This document shows positions 36,075 through 44,552 of a DNA stretch of 64,000 bases, one piece after another. The DNA comes from an uncultured Anderseniella sp. (GTDB lineage Bacteria > Pseudomonadota > Alphaproteobacteria > Rhizobiales > Aestuariivirgaceae), in contig CANKYU010000002.1 in assembly GCA_947488295.1 (NCBI GenBank), positions 558,001 through 622,000 on the forward strand, in the 5' to 3' direction. The notes beneath the pieces are model-generated. The model was not told the DNA's origin. It searched no databases and saw only the letters and a list, made by a program, of their open reading frames with translations. The position numbers were made by a program, and so were the translations under genes. Position 1 is the stretch's first letter. Each line of letters starts with the position of its first letter.

Positions 36075-37719
36075 ATCTGGCGATCGCACAGCGGGCGATC
36101 TGCTGCTGGACATGCGGGATATTCGCATTGAAGGGTTTTCCGATGATGTCTGGCACCCGATCATCAAGGGGGTGGACCTGAAGCTGCACCGCGGCGAGGT
36201 AATGGGGCTGATCGGCGAGTCCGGGGCGGGCAAATCCACGCTCGGCAAGGCTGCCATGGGTTACGCGCAGCCCGGGTGCCGCATCACCGATGGCACCATC
36301 ATGTTTGACGGCATGGATCTGCGCGCCAAGAATGACGCCGAATTGCGCGAACTGCACGGGTCGCGCATCGCCTATGTGGCGCAGAGCGCGGCGGCATCGT
36401 TCAACCCGGCACACCGGCTGATCGACCAGTGCGTCGAGGCAACGGTGGGCCATGGCCTGCGTCCGGATGACGAGGCTAAGGCGGATGCCAGGGAATTGTT
36501 TGCCGCCCTGCAGCTTCCCGATCCCGACAATATCGGTGATCGTTATCCGCACCAGGTGTCCGGTGGCCAGTTGCAGCGCGCCATGACCGCCATGGCCATG
36601 TCTTCGCGGCCCGACCTGATCATTTTCGACGAACCGACCACCGCGCTCGACGTGACGACCCAGGTGGAAGTTCTGGCCGCCATGCGCGATATTGTCGAGC
36701 AGTTCCACACCGCCGCGATCTACATCACCCATGACCTGGCAGTGGTGGCGCAGATGGCCGATGTCATCAAGGTGCTGCGCTATGGCGAAACCGTTGAAGA
36801 TGCGCCAGCCCGGAAAATGCTGGCAAAACCGGAAGAAGCATACACCAGGTCCTTGTGGGCGGTCCGGTCGCTGGAAAAACCCCAGGAGACCAGCGAAGAC
36901 ATCATCCTGCGGGTAAATGGCGTCGATGCCAGTTACGGCAGCACCATCAAGGTGCTGGAAGACGTCACCATAGATATTCCACGCGGGTCGACTGTGGCCG
37001 TTGTGGGGGAATCGGGATCCGGCAAATCTACAACGGCGCGAGTGATTACGGGTCTGTTGCCGCCGATGAAAGGCGATGTGCTGTTTAACGATGAACCCTT
37101 GCCACTGGCATTGAAGGACCGCACGAAGGACCAGCTGCGGCGCATCCAGATGATCTACCAGATGGCGGACACCGCCATGAACCCGAAACATACGGTTCGT
37201 GACATTATCGGCCGGCCGCTTGAGTTCTACCTGGGCCTGTCCGGTAAAAAGCTTGATGAGCGGATTTCCGAACTACTCAAGATGATCGAGCTGGATGACA
37301 GTTTCATGGAGCGGCTGCCCAGTGAACTGTCAGGCGGCCAGAAACAGCGTATCTGCATTGCGCGCGCGCTTGCCGCCGATCCTGAACTGATCATCTGCGA
37401 CGAGGTAACGTCGGCGTTGGACCAGATCGTGCAGGAAGGCATTTTGAAACTGCTTTTACGGCTGCAGAAGGAATTCAACATCACCTATCTGTTCATCACC
37501 CATGACATTGCGACGGTGAAGGCGATATCGGATCAGATCGTGGTGATGTTCCAGGGCCGCGTGGTCGAACAGGGCATGAAGAACGACATCCTGTCGCCAC
37601 CACATCCCGACTATACCCAGCTGTTGCTGTCTTCGGTGCCGGAAATGGACCCGGACTGGCTGACCCAGCTGCTGGAATCGCGAACCGAAGCAGGCGGCAT
37701 GGCCGCATCGGGCAACTGA
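36064..37719 (+). CDS. ABC transporter ATP-binding protein, fused DppD-DppF type
   Basis: A 551-residue protein carrying two nucleotide-binding domains in one chain. The first has Walker A GESGAGKST (51-59), signature VSGGQLQRAM and Walker B LIIFDEP; the second has Walker A GESGSGKST (about 315-323), signature LSGGQKQRICIARAL and Walker B LIICDEVTSALDQ. It powers the two permeases upstream. ATG 36064 overlaps the permease end by eleven bases, whereas the frame opens already at 36010 inside the permease gene. Downstream is a gene on the other strand. Confidence 0.94.
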   Translation: MKSKSGDRTAGDLLLDMRDIRIEGFSDDVWHPIIKGVDLKLHRGEVMGLIGESGAGKSTLGKAAMGYAQPGCRITDGTIMFDGMDLRAKNDAELRELHGSRIAYVAQSAAASFNPAHRLIDQCVEATVGHGLRPDDEAKADARELFAALQLPDPDNIGDRYPHQVSGGQLQRAMTAMAMSSRPDLIIFDEPTTALDVTTQVEVLAAMRDIVEQFHTAAIYITHDLAVVAQMADVIKVLRYGETVEDAPARKMLAKPEEAYTRSLWAVRSLEKPQETSEDIILRVNGVDASYGSTIKVLEDVTIDIPRGSTVAVVGESGSGKSTTARVITGLLPPMKGDVLFNDEPLPLALKDRTKDQLRRIQMIYQMADTAMNPKHTVRDIIGRPLEFYLGLSGKKLDERISELLKMIELDDSFMERLPSELSGGQKQRICIARALAADPELIICDEVTSALDQIVQEGILKLLLRLQKEFNITYLFITHDIATVKAISDQIVVMFQGRVVEQGMKNDILSPPHPDYTQLLLSSVPEMDPDWLTQLLESRTEAGGMAASGN

Positions 37720-37815
37720 TCAGGAAGATTTCCATTCATACAAAAGACGACACGGCGCGATTTCGGACAAACACGCCAGTGCAGTCGTTTGCAAAACAAA
37801 GCGGTGTCGATATGC

Positions 37816-38481
37816 TTACGCACACCCGTCCAGCCACACATCCTGCAAGCCTGCAGGCGAACAGGTACCGGCTACAAGTCGCATGATACGGTTGACCCGT
37901 TTGTTCAGGGCATTGTCATCTTTTTGCAAGTCGTATTGAGCTGGGGAAATCATAACCGCAACCAACCTTAGAAACTCACTGTCTGTAAGTCTGGAAGGGG
38001 GCCTGGAGTAAATGGCAGCACTAGCCGTGAAGAAGCCTGTCATCCATCCATTCGGTCCGTTGCCCATTTCCACCGTTTTCAGAAACAAAGCCAGAATCTG
38101 ATCTTTACTCAGCTTACTTTCCAAACCTAGTGCGAAGCCGGTTTGCCGTACCTTTCCTATACCAGGCCGGAAACTGTCAAACCCAAGGCGTTTTGACAAC
38201 GACTGGGTTACTGTGGTCAGGCCCGCTCCCGCTGTCGACAAGTCAATTCCAGAGTGTTCCTGAAATGCAGGGTCCTGAACCATGATGAGCTGTTCAAGAC
38301 GCTCCGGCCCAAGGTCCTGTGGGCCTTGTTCACTCGCGATCAAGGCTTCGGCTGTTGCAATATAATTATCAGATTCATGAACGGCATCCCAATAACCCAA
38401 GCCGCCATAACCCAATAGACCGACAGTCAATATGGTTATGGAAAGGCCTATGAGCCTGAGTATGCGCTTCACGACTGACAC
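37816..38481 (-). CDS. glycosyltransferase-51-like membrane protein, catalytic residues missing
   Basis: A 221-residue protein with one N-terminal membrane helix (residues 8-28) and a domain that follows the peptidoglycan transglycosylase fold: QDPAFQEHSGIDLSTAGAGLTTVTQSLSKRLGF, FRPGIGKVRQTGFALGLE and KLSKDQILALFLKTVEMG. In active family members the first motif has the Glu of ED-x-x-F, here Q69; the later ILE-x-YLN motif reads ILALFLK, so its Glu is Ala. It is probably inactive or has changed chemistry, perhaps as a scaffold for wall synthesis. Encoded alone, opposite to its neighbours. Confidence 0.7.
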   Translation of the reverse strand: MSVVKRILRLIGLSITILTVGLLGYGGLGYWDAVHESDNYIATAEALIASEQGPQDLGPERLEQLIMVQDPAFQEHSGIDLSTAGAGLTTVTQSLSKRLGFDSFRPGIGKVRQTGFALGLESKLSKDQILALFLKTVEMGNGPNGWMTGFFTASAAIYSRPPSRLTDSEFLRLVAVMISPAQYDLQKDDNALNKRVNRIMRLVAGTCSPAGLQDVWLDGCA

Positions 38482-38800
38482 TCCAAATTATGCTGTTCGC
38501 TGCGTCCTTTAATACGAGGGCTTTGACGGCATTGTGTCTCCCCCAGAACTATTTTTGCCCGACTGGAGATTCTTTCTGAGCGATGTCCAGATGTGAGCAA
38601 AACCAATCTCTCAGGTGACGCAGAACGCGCGACAGGATCGTGTGCGTCCGGCACCGCTGTCAGATCAGACCCGAGTTTTTGTACTTTGGCCGCAAGACCG
38701 CACACACACTTTTGCGAGACATGCTATAGCCGGATGAACCACATCTCCGGTTCATGCGTTTTCTGACCAGCAGATTCTCAATAATTCAACGGACAGCCTT
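38482..38800. other. gene-free stretch ahead of the photolyase
   Basis: About 320 bases. A minus-strand frame at 38469-38705 overlaps the GT51-like start and has no ribosome site; a segment SSRAKIVLGETQ is faintly like the N-terminus of IS630-type transposases but too short to call. No terminator or repeat. Promoters of both divergent neighbours should lie here. Confidence 0.35.
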
Positions 38801-40258
38801 GTGAGCGATCATCCCATTATCGTCTGGTTCACCCAGGACTTGCGCCTGAGCGACAATGCCTGCCTGCATGCCGCTGTGGCCTCCGGACACCCGGTACTGC
38901 CTGTCTATATCCTTGATGACGTCACGCCCGGCGAGTTTGCCATGGGCGGTGCATCGCGCTGGTGGCTGCAACAGTCGCTGGCGTCATTGGCATCGTTACT
39001 GGAAGCACAGGGCGGCAAGCTGATCCTTCGCCGGGGACAGGCCGGCAAAGTTCTTGAACAACTGGTTCACGATACCGGCGCGCGAGGTGTGTATTTTTCA
39101 CGCGGCTATGCGCCGTGGTCGGGCGAACTGGAAAAGGAGATTGCAGCCCAATGCGAGGTGAAAGGCATCGAGTGCAAACGCTTTTCCGGATTTCTGCTGC
39201 ATGAACCTGAAGCCATCAGGACCGGCAGCGACGGGCCGTACAAGGTCTACACACCGTTTTCGCGAAACTGCCTGTCCCGGGACATCACCAGGGAGCCGCG
39301 ACCAGTACCGGAAAAAATCGACTTTTTCGGCGCGGACGTTGCCAGCGCCAGCCTGGACGACCTGGACCTGTACCAGGGCGGACCGGACTGGGCGGCCAGG
39401 TTTCCTGACCACTGGACACCGGGCGAGGCCGGGGCACAGGAGAAACTGACACATTTTCTCGAACACGCCGTCGGCGACTACGCCGAGGCCCGTAACCTGC
39501 CGGATGTAAAAGGCACATCACGACTGTCACCGCACCTGCATTTCGGAGAGATCAGCCCGCTGCAGTGCTGGGCCGCAACACGCCACGCCGTGGCGACAGC
39601 GCGGCATAACATCGACCGGGGCAGCCATACATTCGAGAAGGAAATCCTTTGGCGGGAGTTTTCGTATCACCTGCTGCATCACTGGCCAACTTTGCCTACG
39701 GAGCCGTTCAAGCCGGAGTTCGCGAATTTCCCCTGGCTGCAGGACGAAGGGAAACTCAGCAGTTGGCAAAAGGGCCAGACCGGTCTTCCCATCGTGGACG
39801 CGGGCATGCGCGAATTGTGGGCGACAGGATGGATGCACAACCGTGTCCGCATGATCGTGGCGTCCTTCCTGATCAAGAATCTGCGTATCCACTGGCAGGC
39901 CGGCGAACAGTGGTTCTGGGACACGCTGGTTGATGCGGATATCGGTGCGAACTCGGCAAGCTGGCAGTGGGTGGCGGGTTGCGGCGCGGATGCCGCGCCC
40001 TATTTCCGGATTTTCAACCCCATCCTGCAAGGTGAGAAATTCGACAAGCACGGCGGCTATGTCCGGCGCTGGGTGCCGGAACTGGCGGCCATGCCCGACA
40101 AGTTCATCCACAAGCCCTGGCAGGCCCCGGATGAGGTGCTCAACAAAGCCGGTGTAAACCTCGGAACCAGCTATCCCCGGCCGATCGTCGATCTGGGCAA
40201 GACCCGTGATGCAGCCCTTGCGGCCTACAAGACAATCAAGAAGTCGGATGCTGCGTAA
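38801..40258 (+). CDS. phrB: deoxyribodipyrimidine photo-lyase
   Basis: A light-driven repair enzyme that splits cyclobutane pyrimidine dimers. The 485-residue product has the N-terminal antenna domain (IVWFTQDLRLSDNACLHAA) and the C-terminal FAD domain with the signature WREFSYHLLHHWPTLP, GMRELWATGWMHNRVRMIVASFLIKNL and WQWVAGCGADAAPYFRIFNP. This is the class I CPD photolyase pattern. The start is GTG 38801. Convergent with a LysR gene, the stops being three bases apart. With the repair set at 26-34 kb it adds to the DNA-repair content of this segment. Confidence 0.94.
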   Translation: MSDHPIIVWFTQDLRLSDNACLHAAVASGHPVLPVYILDDVTPGEFAMGGASRWWLQQSLASLASLLEAQGGKLILRRGQAGKVLEQLVHDTGARGVYFSRGYAPWSGELEKEIAAQCEVKGIECKRFSGFLLHEPEAIRTGSDGPYKVYTPFSRNCLSRDITREPRPVPEKIDFFGADVASASLDDLDLYQGGPDWAARFPDHWTPGEAGAQEKLTHFLEHAVGDYAEARNLPDVKGTSRLSPHLHFGEISPLQCWAATRHAVATARHNIDRGSHTFEKEILWREFSYHLLHHWPTLPTEPFKPEFANFPWLQDEGKLSSWQKGQTGLPIVDAGMRELWATGWMHNRVRMIVASFLIKNLRIHWQAGEQWFWDTLVDADIGANSASWQWVAGCGADAAPYFRIFNPILQGEKFDKHGGYVRRWVPELAAMPDKFIHKPWQAPDEVLNKAGVNLGTSYPRPIVDLGKTRDAALAAYKTIKKSDAA

Positions 40259-40261
40259 GCG

Positions 40262-41167
40262 TCACACCGGTCCACCGGGTGGACGGTGCTGAAACCTGCC
40301 GGTGAGAAAATCCACAAACGCCCGGGTTTTGGCCGGGCGATACCTGTCCGGCGGATAAATCGCATGCAGCGCGATGGGGGCCGGTTCAAAGCCCTCCAGC
40401 ACGGGCACCAGGGTACCGCCCGCCAACTCGTCGGCAACAATGAAGGCCGGCAGCAGGACAATGCCCTGATCTGCCAGGCTGGCCAATTTCAGCACGTCAC
40501 CGTTGTTGGAACACAAGGTCGGGGTGACCGGCAGGCGGTTGGAGCCGCCAAGCCCGCGCAACGGCCAGTGCAGTTCGTTGCCCAGGTGGCCATAGTGCAG
40601 GATTGCATGGTCGGCGAGGTCAGCGGGCGTGCGCGGACGCCCGCGGTCTTCCAGATAGCGCGGGCTTGCGCACATCAGCCTGCGGATCGGACAGATTTTC
40701 CGGGCAATCAGGGATGACGGCTGCAAATCGCCAATGCGCAGGGTAACGTCGAAGCCTTCTTCATACGGGTCGACAAAACGGTCATTGACATTGAGGGCCA
40801 CGGTGATGTCGCGATGCTGGCTCATGAAATCGTTGACGGCAGGCGCAATGTGAGAGACGCCGAATGTCATAGGAGCATTGATCTGCAGCAGGCCTTTCAA
40901 CTGTCCGGTCAAATCGCCGGTGGCTGCTTCGGCCTCTGCCATGTCATCGACGAGAATACGGGCCCGTTCCACAAACACCTGGCCGGCCTCGGTCAGCGCC
41001 ATGGTGCGCGTGGTGCGCACCAGCAATTGCGCGCCCAGATGATCCTCCAGTGCCGTGACCAGCCGCGATACCTGAACCCGCGACAGTCCAAGCTTGCGTC
41101 CGGCGGCCGCGAAACCGCCCTCGTCAACGGCAGCGACCAGGGCCTTCATGCTGTCGAATCGATCCAT
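40262..41167 (-). CDS. LysR-family transcriptional regulator
   Basis: A 301-residue LTTR: the helix-turn-helix is at residues 4-60 (MKALVAAVDEGGFAAAGRKLG, then VQVSRLVTALEDHLG), followed by an effector domain of the CrgA/YafC-like branch (LLQINAPMTFGVSHIAPAV). It is divergent from the pirin gene 136 bases away; the gap contains the palindrome CGTATACG at 41198-41205, a possible part of the operator. It probably controls the pirin-SDR-FMN reductase genes. Confidence 0.9.
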   Translation of the reverse strand: MDRFDSMKALVAAVDEGGFAAAGRKLGLSRVQVSRLVTALEDHLGAQLLVRTTRTMALTEAGQVFVERARILVDDMAEAEAATGDLTGQLKGLLQINAPMTFGVSHIAPAVNDFMSQHRDITVALNVNDRFVDPYEEGFDVTLRIGDLQPSSLIARKICPIRRLMCASPRYLEDRGRPRTPADLADHAILHYGHLGNELHWPLRGLGGSNRLPVTPTLCSNNGDVLKLASLADQGIVLLPAFIVADELAGGTLVPVLEGFEPAPIALHAIYPPDRYRPAKTRAFVDFLTGRFQHRPPGGPV

Positions 41168-41303
41168 TGGATGATTGTAGCGCCAGATGTAACAATGCGT
41201 ATACGTTTTGGACGATTGTCTCCGCCGGTTCCCAACTTATCTTTGTGTCCAACATCGCAATCGATTATCCGGCGCAAACCCGCCGGCAACAGGAGACACG
41301 ACA

Positions 41304-42002
41304 ATGCTGAACTTGAGGCTTGCAGAACAACGCGGCCAGGCTGACTTCGGCTGGCTGAGATCAAAACACAGTTTTTCCTTTGGCGGCTACCATGATCCCG
41401 AGCACATGGGCTTTGGTCCGCTTCGGGTCATCAACCAGGACATGGTTTCGCCGGGAGGCGGGTTCGACACTCACGGCCACGCCGACATGGAGATCATCTC
41501 GTATGTGCTGGACGGTGCACTGGAGCACAAGGATTCACTGGGCTCAGGTTCGGTGATCCGCCCGGGCGATGTGCAGCGCATGTCCGCCGGTACCGGTATC
41601 AGGCACTCCGAGTTCAACGGGTCCGCGACAGAGCCTGTACATTTCCTGCAGATCTGGATCATGCCGGAGAAAACCGGCATCGAGCCATCCTACGAGCAGC
41701 GTCATTTTGATCGCAGCGAACGTCACAACAAGCTGAAGCTGGTTGTATCGGCCAATGCAGGCGCAGATGTGCTGCACATCAACCAGCAGGCCGACGTTTA
41801 TGCCAGCTTGCTGGACAAGGATGAAAGCGTCATCCACAAGCCGGCTGCCGGTCGCGGCCAGTGGATACAGCTTGCTGCAGGTGAATTGCTGGTCAATGGC
41901 GAGCAAATGCGTGCCGGCGACGGACTTGCCATATCCGGAGAGACGGAAATTGACATCAAGGCTCTCGACGGCGCGGAATTTCTGCTGTTCGATATGGCCT
42001 GA
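41304..42002 (+). CDS. pirin-family protein
   Basis: A 232-residue bicupin. The N-terminal cupin carries the metal-binding block HSFSFGGYHDPEHMGFGPLRV and FDTHGHADMEIISYVLDGALEHKDS. Bacterial pirins of this type (YhhW-like) bind iron, and some degrade quercetin. AGGAGA before ATG 41304 settles the start; the frame opens further up at 41208. It is first of three co-directional genes with an SDR and an FMN reductase, behind a divergent LysR gene. A role in electrophile or redox stress fits the context. Confidence 0.9.
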   Translation: MLNLRLAEQRGQADFGWLRSKHSFSFGGYHDPEHMGFGPLRVINQDMVSPGGGFDTHGHADMEIISYVLDGALEHKDSLGSGSVIRPGDVQRMSAGTGIRHSEFNGSATEPVHFLQIWIMPEKTGIEPSYEQRHFDRSERHNKLKLVVSANAGADVLHINQQADVYASLLDKDESVIHKPAAGRGQWIQLAAGELLVNGEQMRAGDGLAISGETEIDIKALDGAEFLLFDMA

Positions 42003-42036
42003 CTTTTCTCTCAAGGAATAAAGGTAGTTCGACGAC

Positions 42037-42783
42037 ATGACGCAGATTGATCTTGCCGGCCAGGTGGCCGTAGTAACCGGCGGTGCACAGGGCATCGGCC
42101 TGGCGGTAGCGCAAGCACTCGCCAAGGCAGGCTCCAATACCGCGCTGTGGGACATGGATGGCCCACTTGCCGACAAGGCTGCGGGTGAGCTCGGCAGTGG
42201 CGCGGCGGGGTTTGCGGTCGACGTCACCGATGAGGCCGCCGTCTCTGCCGCCCTCGCCGACACGGAAAAAGCGTTGGGCCCGGTGTCCATTCTGGTCAGC
42301 AGTGCCGGAATAGCCGGACCCAACGAACCCGTGGCCGACTATGATTCAAGCGCCTGGCGCCAGGTCATAGACATCAACCTGAACGGAACCTTCTACGTCA
42401 ACAAGGCTGTTGTGCCCGGCATGACGAAACGCGGGTATGGCCGTATCTGCAATATCGCTTCCATTGCAGGCAAGGAAGGCAATCCCAATGCGTCGGCCTA
42501 TTCTGCCTCCAAGGCCGCCGTGATTGCGTTGACAAAGTCGCTTGGAAAAGAGCTGGCAGGCCATGACATCGCCGTTAACTGCGTCACCCCTGCAGCTGCC
42601 AAAACCAGGATCTTCGACCAGATGAAACAGGAACACATCGACTACATGCTGTCCAAGATACCACGCAACAGGTTCCTGCAGGTTGACGAAGCGGCTAACA
42701 TGATTGCGTGGATCGTGTCGCCGCAGAACAGCTTTACCACCGGTGCGGTATTTGATCTGTCAGGCGGGCGGGCAACGTACTGA
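42037..42783 (+). CDS. SDR-family oxidoreductase (FabG-like)
   Basis: A 248-residue short-chain dehydrogenase. The cofactor motif is VTGGAQGIGLA (12-22), the NAG-equivalent is VSSAGIAGP, the catalytic Ser lies in NIASIAGKEG, and the active-site pair is Y-x-x-x-K in YSASKAAV. The pattern is that of the FabG/3-oxoacyl reductase group, but such enzymes act on many keto compounds. It lies 34 bases after the pirin gene and 56 bases before the FMN reductase. Confidence 0.9.
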   Translation: MTQIDLAGQVAVVTGGAQGIGLAVAQALAKAGSNTALWDMDGPLADKAAGELGSGAAGFAVDVTDEAAVSAALADTEKALGPVSILVSSAGIAGPNEPVADYDSSAWRQVIDINLNGTFYVNKAVVPGMTKRGYGRICNIASIAGKEGNPNASAYSASKAAVIALTKSLGKELAGHDIAVNCVTPAAAKTRIFDQMKQEHIDYMLSKIPRNRFLQVDEAANMIAWIVSPQNSFTTGAVFDLSGGRATY

Positions 42784-42839
42784 TATCAAGCGGGGTGCCT
42801 GCGCCCATCTTCCTTCCTCAAAAACCCGGAAACAATTAC

Positions 42840-43397
42840 ATGTCTGACAAACTGAATATCTTTGCCATCTCCGGCAGCCTGCGCAGCAAATCCTTTAACA
42901 CCAGCCTGCTGCGGGCCATGCAGAACATTGCCGATGCGACCATGTCGATAGATATCGCCACCCCGAAAGGTATTCCGGTCTATGACGGTGACGATGAAGA
43001 TGCATCCGGCGTACCGCAGATCGTAACTGAACTGGCTGAAAAGATCCGGGCGGCTGACGGTGTCATCATCGCAACACCGGAATACAATTTTTCCATTCCG
43101 GGTGGTCTGAAAAACGCCAATGACTGGATCAGTCGCGTAAAGGACCAGCCGTTTGCAAACAAGCCGATTGGCATCGTAGGCGCTGCCGCCGGCCCGCTCG
43201 GCACGGCGCGTTCACAATACCAGTTGCGCCAGAACCTGGTGGGCCTGTCGGCCCTGACCATGTCGAAACCGGAAGTGTTCGTGGGCTCGGCACACAGCAA
43301 GTTTGCCGACGATGGCAGCCTTACCGATGAAGAGACCGGAAAGTTCCTGAAACTGTGGCTGGATGCATTCGACGCCTGGGTCCGGCGCGGGTTTTAA
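42840..43397 (+). CDS. NADPH-dependent FMN reductase
   Basis: A 185-residue flavodoxin-fold reductase (ChrR/YieF-like). The flavin motif is ISGSLRSKSFNTSLLRAM (residues 8-25), and the second signature is ATPEYNFSIPGGLKNANDWISR. Such enzymes reduce quinones, azo compounds or chromate with NAD(P)H. ATG 42840 has a GGA five bases upstream; the frame opens at 42795. Last of the pirin-SDR-reductase group; a 12-bp inverted repeat follows 38 bases after the stop. Confidence 0.92.
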   Translation: MSDKLNIFAISGSLRSKSFNTSLLRAMQNIADATMSIDIATPKGIPVYDGDDEDASGVPQIVTELAEKIRAADGVIIATPEYNFSIPGGLKNANDWISRVKDQPFANKPIGIVGAAAGPLGTARSQYQLRQNLVGLSALTMSKPEVFVGSAHSKFADDGSLTDEETGKFLKLWLDAFDAWVRRGF

Positions 43398-43868
43398 GCC
43401 CCGCAATCTGGATAAAACAGGTCCCCAAAAGGTCGCTCGCCCGTACTTCCTTTGCAGGATGTACGGGCGAGCATGGTACGCGCTGCTCGGGACGGCGACA
43501 GGAGCCACGCGACCAATTCCGAATCTGTTACAGCGCTGGAAAGTCCAATGCGCCGTCAGAAAAAGGGGTTTGAAGATTGCCACACAACGCTCGAAGCGGT
43601 TGAACTTCCCAGTTGTTTTCGGCAGACCCCTCTGCTGCAAAACACAATGCTTGTCATTCGCGACAACAGATGGGCCAAACCTAGGCAATTCTGAGGCCAG
43701 TTCACTTCAGGCCGTAATATCAAGCTGGACAACGGACCCATAACGCCTGAATATCAATCAAAAGACCGGTTTTTCAACCGGCAACCGGTGAAAGCGTGCA
43801 TTTCAGGTGCCAGAAAATGATTCGCCACCGGCAAAAAAAAGCGCCGCAAGGCAAATGGGAGCCAGTGA
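43398..43868. other. gene-free stretch after the FMN reductase
   Basis: About 470 bases. Short open frames on both strands show no recognisable protein and no ribosome site. It contains the perfect inverted repeat at 43435-43472; otherwise it is plain, and its last part should hold the response regulator promoter. Confidence 0.4.
43435..43472. repeat. perfect 12-bp inverted repeat
   Basis: GCTCGCCCGTAC and GTACGGGCGAGC face each other around a 14-base spacer, 38 bases after the FMN reductase stop. There is no T-run, so it is not a standard terminator; a transcript hairpin or a binding site are the options. Confidence 0.6.
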
Positions 43869-44537
43869 ATGCCACATCGCATCGTTATTGCAGACGATCA
43901 TCCGCTGTTTCGGGATGCTTTGCGGCTTGCTGTGCAGGACGCATTGGCGGACGTGATTTTCGATGACGCCGGCTCCCTGAACGAGACCCTCGACATACTG
44001 ACCGCGACAGACGACATCGATCTGGTATTGCTCGATCTGAAAATGCCCGGCGTGCAGGGATTTTCCGGACTGATGCTGATGCGGGCACAATTTCCGCTGG
44101 TGCCCGTGGTTGTGGTGTCCGGCAGCGAGGAAACCAGTGTCATCAGCCGGGCCATAGCGCTTGGGGCATTGGGCTTCATACCGAAATCAGCCCCGGTTGA
44201 AGACATGCAGGCCGCGATTTCAGCAGTGCTGAAAGGCGATGTCTGGCTGCCTGAGAATGTGGACCTCAGCACACAAGGCAATGCTGAAATTGACGACTTG
44301 GCCCATCGCCTGTCCACTTTGACCCCGCAACAGACCCGGGTGCTGATGATGCTGCGCGGAGGCCTGCTCAACAAGCAGATTGCCTATGAGCTGTCCGTCT
44401 CCGAAGCCACCGTGAAAGCGCACGTTTCAGCGATTCTGCAAAAACTGAATGTGGACAGCCGCACACAGGCGGTTATTGCGGCATCCCGCATTGACGGCGA
44501 TCAGGCTGATGCCGCGGACGCCGGTTTTTCAAACTAG
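43869..44537 (+). CDS. LuxR/NarL-type response regulator
   Basis: A 222-residue two-component regulator: a receiver with acidic pocket IADDHP (D9, D10), phosphorylation site D56 in LLDLKMPG, switch Ser in VVSGS and Lys in IPKSA; then a LuxR-type helix-turn-helix (LTPQQTRVLMMLRGGLLNKQIAYELSVSEATVKAHVSAIL, about 149-188). It ends 15 bases from the stop of the convergent hybrid kinase gene, the likely partner; pairs of this kind (ErcS/ErdR-like) occur in other proteobacteria. Confidence 0.92.
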   Translation: MPHRIVIADDHPLFRDALRLAVQDALADVIFDDAGSLNETLDILTATDDIDLVLLDLKMPGVQGFSGLMLMRAQFPLVPVVVVSGSEETSVISRAIALGALGFIPKSAPVEDMQAAISAVLKGDVWLPENVDLSTQGNAEIDDLAHRLSTLTPQQTRVLMMLRGGLLNKQIAYELSVSEATVKAHVSAILQKLNVDSRTQAVIAASRIDGDQADAADAGFSN

Positions 44538-44552
44538 AACGCCTGGCAAACT

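Noticed and set aside
36016-37191. 391-residue minus-strand open frame
   Set aside because: Antisense to the double ATPase gene with intact Walker and signature motifs; shadow.
38469-38705. Possible transposase remnant on the minus strand
   Set aside because: The segment around SSRAKIVL is only loosely like the N-terminus of IS630-type transposases; no other part of a transposase and no terminal repeats are visible.
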